Shown here: positions 13,176-23,741 of the stretch, piece after piece
Layout: every line of letters starts with the position of its first letter
Numbering within the stretch: the first letter of the stretch is position 1
Assembly: GCA_024699855.1 (NCBI GenBank)
Contig: JAMPIQ010000002.1
Location: 1,674,001 to 1,738,000 of the forward strand
Origin: Aphelenchoides besseyi
Taxonomy: Eukaryota > Nematoda > Chromadorea > Rhabditida > Aphelenchoididae
DNA length: 64,000 bases
Reading direction: 5' to 3'
Notes under the pieces: generated by a model
Databases searched by the model: none
What the model was told of the DNA's origin: nothing
The model's input: the letters and a program-made list of their open reading frames with translations, nothing else
Made by a program: the position numbers and the translations under genes

Positions 13176-15224
13176 TGAAATACGTTTGAATCACGACTCA
13201 TTCCAAACCTAAAGAGCAGGCCATGTTGTTGACAAGTTCCGGAACAGTTTCCCACGAAGCTGTTGATCGTTACAACATGAGCTTGAGTCTGCAAGCCGCC
13301 CAGAATGCTCACCAAACCGTTCAGACTTTCGATTCAAACGTTCAAACAAACCCAAAAATTGTTTGTTGCAGACTATCGTAAACTTCAAAAACTTCAAATT
13401 TACTCTCGATTACGCGAAAATCGTTTCGTTGACGCTGCAAACTCGATCGCCCAACCATCAGTTCGTTCGAAGCTGATTGTTCAATGGAACAGAAATGGTA
13501 ATTAATGGCTGTGATGATTTAAGTTGGAAACAAGAATGTGGTTGAAAACTTGGCACCGAAGACGATGAAAAGAGAAAACGAGTGCTCTTGACATCTTCCA
13601 TCGTTCAATTCGCACTTCGAAACTGAAGACTGCGCACGTGCACTTCGATTGCACACGTGATTTCGAAATCGTAAACAAAAACAACCACAGGGTTTTTGAC
13701 GGACATCACGACTTTTCTGCAAACATCTCAATTTTTGGTCAAGTGACGATACTCAAAGGTTGTTGCATGAGCAACTCCAGTTCGATGCGTACTGTAGTTT
13801 TTGTTGAATGACAAATCCATAAGCGAATACGTGCACTGAATCGAAACCAATGACCATCCTCCTTTTTGTTCTAACCCTCGAGTGTTGTTCACAGTTCTAT
13901 TTTGGACGAAAGGACAATTGGACTGTCGGGCTTAAGGTGTGTTTCGATCAAATTCAATTTCCCATTACATTTTTTTACGCATCTTTTGGAAAAATGATGA
14001 CTTTAAAATTTCCGGGCCACACGAATCTCTAAGACGATTATGTTTCGTTGTTTTGGCCTCCGAGGTCTGCAAATCACGTGAACGGTTGGAGGTCAAATTG
14101 TTCCGAAAAATGTCAACAAAGCCGAGAGTAAACAACAACAGACGGACCGTAGGTGTGAATATTTCTCGACAGTTCCTGATCGCCAAATTCCCGGTCGAAT
14201 TCTGCAGCGCCAATGTCCACCGTTCACTCAACGTTGTTTTTGTTGAACCGACAGTTGAACGGAAAGCACATGAAGCGAACGTGCCAATTGACCTTCTGAT
14301 CGTTGGACATTTGCTATTGAACTCGTTTGTTATCTTCAGGTATAAACATCCAACAAATCAAAAACAACTGAACGATCAACGGTTGTCGTTTTTATGACGT
14401 TGAGTGATTGGAATGCGATCTTCAAAGAACGTTCGTCTGCTCGTTTTGGTTTTTGAGGTTCGAAGTCACAGCAAACAATCGGCGGTTATTTTCGGAATCA
14501 AAAGAACTTACGAACGTGATTATCAACCACCACTAATCAAGATTAAAGTTAAGGTTGGTGTTCAGTAGACAAATTTCTTGGATACGATTTCCAGTTGTCT
14601 AATATCCAACCAACAGTCTTCGAAATGCTCACGATCTGCCGGAGTGAACGTATTTCATGTGTAAAGTTTCAGAGAAATCGGTTGCAAACATCTCAAAACA
14701 CTCAAGAGCTTCTCTTACGACAATATTGAAAACAGTTAGACTCAACTATAGATTATTGACTACTTGTAAACAATATGTTTATCTTGTTATGCATACACTA
14801 ACTCCAATAAAGCAGTTATTCATTTGGTTATCGAATAGTAAGGTAACGTAAAAAATTACCGTGAAGTCTGTTTATTTGATGTGGTTTATACGACAAAGGT
14901 ATAATCGGAAAGTGGAGATTTAGTTTTCATTGATCTTCGATTTAAGAACAAAACAAATGAGAGATTAGATTTAATCTATACATCACGAAGACGCGCGAAC
15001 CATGTGATACTCAAAAGCGACGAAGGATTACTGTAAATATCATTCGAATTAGTTCCAAAAAGCAAAGTAAAAACTCGAGATCGAAGTGGTAAGTGTGAAA
15101 CGTATTATTATGGCTACCATGTGCATTGTCAAAATGTCATCGTTGATAGAGTAAAAGTGTAAGTATTTTGCATTTTGATCTCCGAAACTCATGGGCGAAA
15201 ATCTGAGATGCAGAAGTCCAGTAG
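13176..15224. other. Mostly noncoding; possible short exons at 13210-13505
   Basis: Plus strand 13222-13350 reads MLLTSSGTVSHEAVDRYNM and 13375-13505 reads YRKLQKLQIYSRLRENRF; both look protein-like and are separated by an intron-like ttgttgcag, but the phases do not join. A 152-codon frame at 13939-14397 looks random. The rest is AT-rich without recognised features. Confidence 0.25.
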
Positions 15225-16234
15225 ATGTCTAACGGGCTGAGAAGGCGGCTCGGAGATGAATCAGTGACGGCGGATATAAGCCGGCGATCGGACGGCTATG
15301 AGGTCAAGCCAACTGACGAGTGGGATCCCACGAGTCGGTTTAGAGAGGAGTTCTTCGAAGCTCCCCGTGAACAGCACCAACAAGCCAATGAGATGGCAGC
15401 TTCATTTCCTATAGCAAAGACGATAAAGTTTTTCATTTAGAAATTTCATTTGTTCTAAGAAAATCAAGTCCTCCATCAATTTATCGCGCAGATTTAGGAC
15501 AAACAATAAGAAAGTGATGTCCTGATAACCATTGCAGTTGTAAGTGTTCATCACGTACATCAAACGGCTATTTACAATAGGTTCTTACCTAGAAAAGTAT
15601 TCTAAACAAGCAATTACTAGGAAATGGCTTATGAATTTAACTTAGGTGGATATCGACTTTGATTTCAACAAAGACAACAAGTTTGTGTTATCAGTTTGAT
15701 TTTAGTATCACATCGAAGACTCGGAAGCTTAATCGTTTTGCTGGGTATCGGGAACAAAGCACAATGAGCCAACGACCGTGAGCATAAAATTGGGTTGGGT
15801 AGTTATTACGTGCAAGTTTAATGATGCTCAAGATTGGTCAAAGTTTTATTCAAAACAGCAAACCGAAAACATACGAATCTCAGCTATTGATCTTTTGACG
15901 AATCAAAATGTTCACCTTGGGATCTTTCGTCGGCACAACTTTGGGGCGTTCGAACTGCTGAGGTTTAGCGATCAGTATGTCGAATTGTAGGTCTTCGTAT
16001 TCGTATACTAAGCTTTAAAACTCATAGTTTTGTGTTGGAATGATGACCAGTTATGAAGTTTCTTTTAGTCGGGAATCAGTCGGAAAAAAGTCAGGATTAT
16101 TGGTAGTGAAGAGCGAATCTGATGGCATCCACGAGTTGGCGTTCAGAATGCAAATTTTCTGCAAATCCGACGAAGCAAAGAAGAGCAAACTCGAATTCAC
16201 TCCATTTCTTTGCCTATCTTTCAACGACCAATAA
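15225..16234 (+). CDS. Unresolved multi-exon gene, unknown function
   Basis: Several protein-like plus-strand segments lie close together. 15225-15440 opens MSNGLRRRLGDESVTADISR and is rich in charged residues. 15655-15700 reads VDIDFDFNKDNKFVLS after a tttaacttag acceptor. 15760-15974 reads NEPTTVSIKLGWVVITCKF and continues to FGAFELLRFSD. 16069-16234 reads RESVGKKSGLLVVKSESDG and ends at TAA 16232. The last two join in frame through a GTATGT...TTTTAG intron of 94 nt. The earlier joints are uncertain, and 15225-15440 may be a separate gene. The beta-rich pattern loosely recalls the secreted protein at 7161-8057. Confidence 0.35.
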
Positions 16235-17054
16235 CCCTTGATATCTTCACGAGTCACTTAGACATAACGACTATCTTACTGTAAGTCGCACGTCGTATCT
16301 TGTTCTTCACGTTGAGAGAAATTGTAGAGCAACATAAGAAGATTGGTGATTTCAATGGCACACGTTCGTGACTCAGACGGTTAATTTCGGTAAGAAAATC
16401 GAAACGGTAACTTCTGCTGAAGCCGAGAAGAGCAATGGCCAGAAAGTGGCGCGTCGGACGCGTCTGCGTCCCAAAACGCCAAAAAAACGTCGACAGAAAG
16501 CCGCGTCGAGAGCTCGCTTGGCGGCTGTTTCTTTCTGGTCGCGTTCTTCGTTTCGACAGCGAGTGGACCTCCGACTGCTGACTACGAAGCCGGCGCCCCA
16601 CACCGAAAATGTTTTTCGGACGTTTTCCAATCAATTTTGTCGTAATTTTTGTTGGAGATTTCGGATTTCTCGAGGAACTTTTTTGTTTTCCAAAATTTCG
16701 TGGTCTTTTGCCAAAAACGTCTGAAAAGAGCGCAATTCTGCGGTTTCCGAAGCGTCTTGCGATCAAGAGAACGTTCGAAAAAAAGTTTTTTCGCGGAATT
16801 CGACTTCTCAGAGCTTCTTTCTTTTCAGTTCGAATTCAAATCCGCTCACAAACAAGAAGCGATTCATTTGAAGGTGATTGTTCAAAAAGATGACAATCGA
16901 TAACCGGGTTTTAGCTCCAGAAGTCGAATTGGTTGACTCGCATTTGATGGTCACTTGAACGAGTTTTTGTTGGGAAACAAATTTCAACTTTGCGTGTCAC
17001 TTGTTCTCCGCTGATGAAATTTCATTGTTTAGACGATTTTTTGGCGTCTCGACG
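16235..17054. other. CG-rich, stop-poor island upstream of the BRWD-like gene
   Basis: Open frames of 170 codons (minus) and 118 codons (plus) overlap here but read as low-information Arg/Ser/Phe-rich strings. A bare acceptor (cattgtttag) about 20 bases before the ATG at 17055 suggests leader addition. Confidence 0.5.
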
Positions 17055-20000
17055 ATGCTAACGGATTACACAGACGAAGACACACAAGATGCTCCACTGT
17101 CATCTTCTGCCGGATCCTCGAATCAGCAACCGACCACCAGCAGCTCATCGGCGATCGTTCCGTCGCCCCCGAATCTCAATCAAATTCGAACTCCGGCCGA
17201 TGAGCTGATGGGAAGACTGCGACTTCCGAGGGATGTTGATCAGACCACAGTTCAAGGTAAACTTTTCTTCTGTTGTTCCTTAGGTTTTGTGATGTTGCAG
17301 AATTTCTTGTCCATTTACATCAGTTCTTTGCTCAAATTGGTTTTTCGTCTGTTGCTGATGAATTGAAACGGGAGTTGGAGACCAAACAAGTGAGTTCAAC
17401 ATCTTCAGTTTCTTTTTCAGTTTTTGCTTCAGCTGTTACCTCCACAATTTACGATTGATGGAACACAACGACCACAATCATTGGAATCGTATGTGAGTTG
17501 TTTTGTTGCAAATTCGATTTCTCTATTTCGATTTTCAGCTTCTTGACTATGGAGACTATTCGTCCGATCTCCTGGCATTATTGTCGCAATTTAATCAAAA
17601 AACGAACTCTACAATTCCGCCAGTTCTTCCCGGACTAAACCTTCGTCTATTTGTTTCGGAGCGAACGTCGTTGATGCGCCGTACGACCGAAGTTCATCGG
17701 GATTTTGCTTCAAAACTCACGACCTCACGTGTGCCAGTCAACGCTTTGAACTCCTGCTCGGCCATGAAGTTAGTTTGTTGTTTATAACAGTTGTTGAATT
17801 GGGTTTTAGTGTTCTTATGGCCCGAGAATTGGGAGTTCGAATATCAACGCGAATTTTGCAGCGAAAAGTTGCGTTCAATTCCGATGAGATAAAATCCCAC
17901 GGCAAGTTCCAGGGTCATATAAAGGCCGCGTTCTGCGTGACTTTTGATCAAAGTGGACGTTACATTCTAACGGTACGCTTGCTTTAAATACTTGATTAGC
18001 TATCTTTTGTTGCAGGGGAGTGATGATAAACTAATCAAAGTTTGGGACACGACGACCGGACGTTTACGTTACACGTTTCGTGGTTGTACGAGTGAGGTCT
18101 GTGATCTGTCGATTAACATGGAAAACACGTGCTTATCGACGGGATCAAAAGACAAGATCGTTCGGTTAGCAATTTCTTTATGATCACGATGCAATTTTGC
18201 AATTTTAGTGCCTGGAGATTATCTGATGGTCGTCCAGTCATGGTCTACAAACGACATTCCGCCGTGATTAACGCTGTTCGTTTCATTCCGTTTGCTGAAG
18301 GAGATGTTCGTTACATGGTATCTACGGGCAATGATTGTATGGTCGTATTTTATAAATATTCGGCGTCTGATTTACATTTTGAGTAAGTAGTCATTTGCTT
18401 ATGATTTTGAGAAGTTTTTGTTCAGAAGTGAGCCTATTCGCTATGAAGAACGTGAACAACGTGGCGCTCAAATGTTGTCGGCCAGCTACTCGTCCGGTGG
18501 TAATTTTGTTGTCATGGGCGATTCGGCGCATATCGTGCACATCTACAAGCTTACAGTCGAGACAGTTGTCAGAATTTCCGAGTTTACAGCTCATTTGGTG
18601 AGTCAGAGACCTTTTTCGGATATTTGAATCAGATGTTTAGGATCAAGTTGACAGTCTTGTTTGGGCGAGTTCGGTGTTGAGTTTTGCGAGTGGAAGTAAA
18701 GATGGAACGTCGAAGATTTGGCGATTTACTTCGGGCGAATGGACGCCAACGGAACTTCGTGTGACGTGAGTTTTTGTTTTTCAGTTCATCCAAAATAATT
18801 GGAAGGTTCAGTGATGTTGGACTTTCAACTAACTCGTCACAAGCAGTCAACCAAGAGACAACAACAGCGACAACAACAGCGACCACAAGACGCGGAACAT
18901 ACAAAGTTTTGATGCTCGGATGGACTTGTGATGATTCGCGAATTGTAACTACCGGTTCCGACTATTTGGTTCGTGTTTGGGACAGTCGAACGGGACAACA
19001 GTTAAGGAAACTCCAAGGACATACCGATGATGCATACGTGATTGCTTGCCATCATATTCATCCGGAACTTGTTTACACAGCCGGACATGAAGGTCTGATC
19101 ATTGTTAGTTATTGTTTTATGACCATACTCATTTCTTGAACTTCAGCTTTGGGATATCGACAAAGGAACGATCTTGTGGCAACACAGAAACATTGAAGAA
19201 CAACATCAAATGCCACTTTCTATTTTCGATCTCACACTCTCACCCTTGGGTGAACGATTTGCGTACGTTGATGCCATGGGTTTGCTATCAGTTTGGGGAC
19301 TGGGAACAAATAAAACGAAACGTCGACATTTGCAACAACAATATTACGCAAATGATTACGAGTAAGTGAATTCAATGTTTGATCAGAACTCAACTTCGAT
19401 TTTCAGACCAATTCATTTGGATTCTCAAACTGGTTTTGTTTACGATGACCAGCGTCGACCCGTTCATTTGAGTCCTCCGGCACTTCTCGTCAACATCGAT
19501 CAACATCCGTACGGTCCGGAAGAACAAAGACACGTGATCACAGATATTCTTGACGAAGATCAGATCATTTCACCATGGAATGACAGCAATAAGATCATTG
19601 AACCGCTGTCAGCTGGTGAATTGGCACTTCGAATGGCCGAACGTGCTCAACAATCCGAACGAGAACTCTGCGAATACAAAGCCGGACGTCCCATTGATCC
19701 GGCGGAGCTTGAAGGTCGACGTGTAGCAGCACACGAAGCCGAACAGCAACGTCGAAACGAACGTCTTCAACGTCAACGTGAACAACGACGACACAAACGA
19801 GCTGAACGTGAACTGCGCATGCAACAGATTTACGAACCAACGAGATATGTGATCGACGACTCATGGACTGACGCTGAAGATGCTGATTATTCCGCTGGTG
19901 AAGATGAACCGCCGAGTGAGCACGAAAACACGACTTTTATGGATCAGTCTGATAGCTTGACGGACGATGAGAATCTTGAAGATATCGTTGATGATTGTGA

Positions 20001-21358
20001 TTCCGATTACGAGTTGGGACGTCCAGAACGTGAGACAGTGCATCGAAATCGTAGTGCATTGACGGTAACTGGTCGTCCGAAACGACGAGTCACACGTCCA
20101 ATTGATCAAGAAGCATCGTCCTCTTCGCAACAAGCAAACGCCTCAAGTCCACCATTGCCAAATCCAACTCGTTCGGGACGACAACCACGTTTGGTGCAGC
20201 GAATGAGCGACATAAACTACGAACGTCCAATTAGGCGCCGTCAGAATGCACCGACAGTTCAACGCCGTTCCACACGTCGACGTGCACTGATTGAATCAGG
20301 ATCTCCGGTATCTTCGATTTCACCACAACCCGGCCCATCGTCTCGCGTGATTGAAGAGGAAGAACCGAAAGAACAGGTGGAAAATGAACTGAAAGAAGAA
20401 GAAGAAGAAGAGAAAAACGATGAGAAAGAGGAGAAAAAAGACAAAGGAGAAGAGGAAGACGAAGATGAGGAGTTCGGAGAGTTACAAGTCGAGACTAACG
20501 AACGAAAATCCGAAGAATCGGAAACGAGTCGAGCTCCACGTAAGCGTCCACATCGTGCAGCTAAAGTACCTCGTCGTTATTCGTATGATGAACGCGAATC
20601 GGAATGTAAGTTCTGCTTTCCTGATCATCATTCTATCTCTTTATTCTAGCGCCTGACTTGGATATTCCACCGGCTACTTCTGGAAATCGACCACAACGGC
20701 ATGCCGCAGTTGTTGGAGATAAACGTCGGCGCACGATGGCTCATCAGTTGGAAGAAGAAGAAGGCGAACGTATTCGCTTTAATCCACGACCTATGCGCAG
20801 CTCAACATATCGTAAAAGAATTGCGTCCGAATCTCCGATTTCTTCCATCTCACCACAACCCGGCCCATCGTCTCGTGTGATTGAAGAGGAAGCACCGAAA
20901 GAACATGTGGAAAATGAACTCGAAGAAGAGAAGGAAAACGACGAGGAAGAAGGGGAAGAGGAGCAGGATGAAGATGATGAGTTCGAAGAGCTACATGTCA
21001 AGACTAACGAACGAAAATCCGAAGAATCGGAAACGAGTCGAACTCCGCGTCAGCGTCCACCTCGTGCAGCTAAAGTACCTCGGCGTTATTGGTACGATGA
21101 ACGCGAACCAGAATGTAAGTCCTACCTTTCTGATCATCATTCTATCTCTTTATTCTAGCGCCTGACTTGGATATTCCACCGGCTACTTCTGGAAATCGAC
21201 CGCAACGACATGCCGCAGTTGTTGGAACTAAACGTCGACGCACGATGTTCGATCAGTTGGAAGAAGAGGAAGACGAACCTCGTCGGTACAATTCACGTCC
21301 GTTAAACAGCAATCCACTACGACGTTCAGATCGTTTATTGTCCATATCAAATGTTTAA
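17055..21358 (+). CDS. BRWD/PHIP-like WD40 protein lacking bromodomains
   Basis: Chromatin-associated WD40 protein resembling the N-terminal half of BRWD1/BRWD3/PHIP. Fourteen exons with introns of 41-46 nt sum to exactly 1245 codons. A helical N-terminus (EFLVHLHQFFAQIGFSSVAD) precedes WD repeats over about residues 235-600: GSDDKLIKVWDTTTGRLRYT, TGSDYLVRVWDSRTGQQL, AGHEGLIILWDIDKGTILW. Then come the family-specific YEPIHLDSQTGFVYDDQ and PPALLVNIDQHPYG and a long Arg/Glu-rich helix. The vertebrate tandem bromodomains are absent; the last 250 residues are an acidic, basic and Ser-rich tail built from a partial tandem duplication that includes an intron. It stops at TAA 21356-21358, with AATAAA at 21397. 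Confidence 0.85.
20279..21338 (+). repeat. Intragenic tandem duplication spanning exon-intron-exon
   Basis: Two adjacent copies, about 20279-20808 and 20809-21338, share SISPQPGPSSRVIEEE, an acidic run, TNERKSEESETSR, the 44-nt introns at 20606-20649 and 21115-21158, and SPDLDIPPATSGNRPQRHAA. The offset is 530 bp before the acidic run and 509 bp after it, so copies differ by a 21-bp (seven-codon) indel in that run. Intron sequences remain nearly identical, so the event is recent. Confidence 0.85.
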
Positions 21359-21396
21359 ACAGCTTCTTACTTTCATGTATCAATTCTCAGGTGCGA

Positions 21397-21402
21397 AATA
21401 AA
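21397..21402 (+). promoter_or_regulatory. Polyadenylation hexamer of the BRWD-like gene
   Basis: AATAAA 39 bases after the stop codon. Confidence 0.6.
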
Positions 21403-23741
21403 CTAACTGACTCACATCAAACAAAAGCACTGAAGGCTATCCGATTCATTCCAGTAACTAACGGTCCCTCTCACATTCGAACAAAGATTCTCCTTGGGTT
21501 TTTGAGTCTTTTGCTCTCACTCAACAGTCTTCTTCATTTCGGGTAATCCGACAGATTTGGCCAGAGGATAATTACTGTCTTTTTGTCCCGAAGCGGCTGG
21601 TTGGTGCGAAGAAATAAAATTTGGAAATTTCATTTGAGTCACCTTGACAACTGATTTTGTGACGAATTTGCGTACGCAGTGAATTTAATTAAAACTCATG
21701 TTTCTATTTATCACCTTCAGATTCCCTTGTGATTCTGTTCGATCTTATGTTTGCGCCTTCAACCATTAGATTTTTATTTGCATTCCTTCAGCTCAAATCG
21801 TAATTAAATCGACTGCACGTGCTCTTAGCTAGTTGTTGCAAAAGTCGATACCTCTGCATCGTCGTTGGTTTCTTCATTTGTTGCATGTGAGCTTCTTCTC
21901 ACGCTAACGCCTTCATTTCATGATTACAACCTTCGAATAGTTTAACGAATCGGTTTGAAGTCTTCGTGTGAACTTTGTGTTAAATCGACAGACGCTACGT
22001 GTATTTTCCTTGGTTTCTGGTGGCTATTAGTTCGCCTGTTTATTGCTGTTCGTTCATAAGACGTATACTGTTATCTCGTAAGTGGGGTTGTTTCTGGACG
22101 TTTTAGGTTTTTTTGTGTTCCTAATTGTCGATGTGACGTTGGCTGGAAACTTCGATAGTAATTACAGTTGTCCTTCTGTTGTTATCTTCTGTACAGATTA
22201 TCTTTTTGTGTTTACGATTCGTAGTGGTTCATTTTATTGTTCCAATTTGGTTTGTAAGTATGTGTGTGGTCTGTCGATTAGCTTCTTCCTCGAGTAATAG
22301 ACACGCATAGCCAGTTGTTCAACATTGATACTAAAATTTAATGAACTTCGACACATGACTTTTCACCTGTTCCTTCTTTGCCACCTCAATTTCGTCTCGC
22401 GCGACTTACTCGAAGCAGAAGTCACCTTGGAAACAAAAACTTTGAGGCTTGAGAACGACGCTACCTGTTGAGCACATCTGTTCGCTTGTCCATAGTGTAT
22501 TCGTTCCTTCTTAACGGATTACCGACTGGTGTTCTCAATCTTCGGTTCACGGTTTAAGAGGCCAGAAGCGGAACTCCAAAGCTCACCGAGACAATTGTTT
22601 CGCTTATTTTGTATTTCAGACTGCGATGAGATATAAATGAAGATAGCAACTTATGTTTTGTTGTCTCAATTTGTATTTGTAGGAGATCTTCGTTGGAAGT
22701 TGAGTGTAATTTTTTTGTCGTATGTCTCGACTTAACGTGTGAATTAGATGAACCAGCTAATTCACTCGAACACTTCGAATGTTTTACGTATTTTAGAAAT
22801 AAAATTAGCGTTTAGTCTGTAAATTTTGTCGTTCGTACTATTCGATTACTGTAACTTTATTACTCTTGGGAAGTCAAGGTGGTTGTTTGTGTTATGTTAA
22901 TCGGAAGAAACCCTCGGACTTTAGTCGACTCATAGCCGTTCTTCAGCGTATTAATGCACGCAAAGGTTTTGTGGGAGGTTAATTGGAATGATGTTTGACG
23001 GTGGAAATGATGTTGACTGCTATTTCGCTTCTAGAAGGAGTGAGTAGTTGATTGACAACCATCAAGGAGGAACGGTCCATTAGGATTGTCGAGAGCTTTT
23101 CAACGCATTGCGTCGCACAAAACATTTCGAGTAGGTACTTTACATGATAATATGAAAGTTGGCACTAAGTTCATACCTATCGCATGCGTCGAGTAAATGG
23201 CAACAATTTTAAAGACAGAATAGTCACCAGATTACGACATTTGATCGTCTAATTTACGTTTATTTGTCTTCTTTTTATTCACGAGTTCAATTTTTGATTT
23301 CCAAATTCTCGCAATTCTTCAATACGCTCATAATTACACTGAATCGTTTGATTCCCACCACCGTTATGTTGTACGCACAAAATGGGTGGAGTAAGTCGAA
23401 GGTGTTGTCTCAGCGAAGTTTTCGATTTTCGACAGACGAATGTGCAGCTTCAAAGTAGTGACATTTCGGCGGATGATTGTATTCTCGTTCTGCGAACACA
23501 ATGAACGTGACTTCTTTATGCTTGCAATCTACGATCTCGTCTTCTCTTGTCACCCGACGAGTGTTGTTTTCGTGAATTGATTTCCGTGTTGCTCCTTTGA
23601 AATCTCTGATTTTGTTTGTTTTCCGATTACTCACAATGCAACTTGCGCTCTTCGTCAACTGAACTGCAAAAACTTCGACTGATCATTTTCGACGTAACCA
23701 AGAGATTCTCGTTTGTCTACACATCGACCATCATTCTACCA
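21403..23741. other. Long AT-rich intergenic region
   Basis: No exon chain, tRNA or repeat array recognised. A 71-codon plus frame at 22082 begins with GTG and reads as hydrophobic noise. Bases 23500-23741 directly precede the G-alpha gene and likely carry its promoter and leader. Confidence 0.4.

Noticed and set aside
13939..14397. Plus-strand ORF of 152 codons
   Set aside because: Does not start at a convincing site, reads as random and overlaps an 88-codon frame on the other strand.
16254..16766. Minus-strand ORF of 170 codons
   Set aside because: Lies in a CG-rich island open on both strands; the translation has no recognisable feature.
22082..22297. Hydrophobic 71-codon ORF that could be a small membrane protein
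   Set aside because: Starts at GTG; hydrophobicity follows from T-rich DNA; no neighbours or signals.
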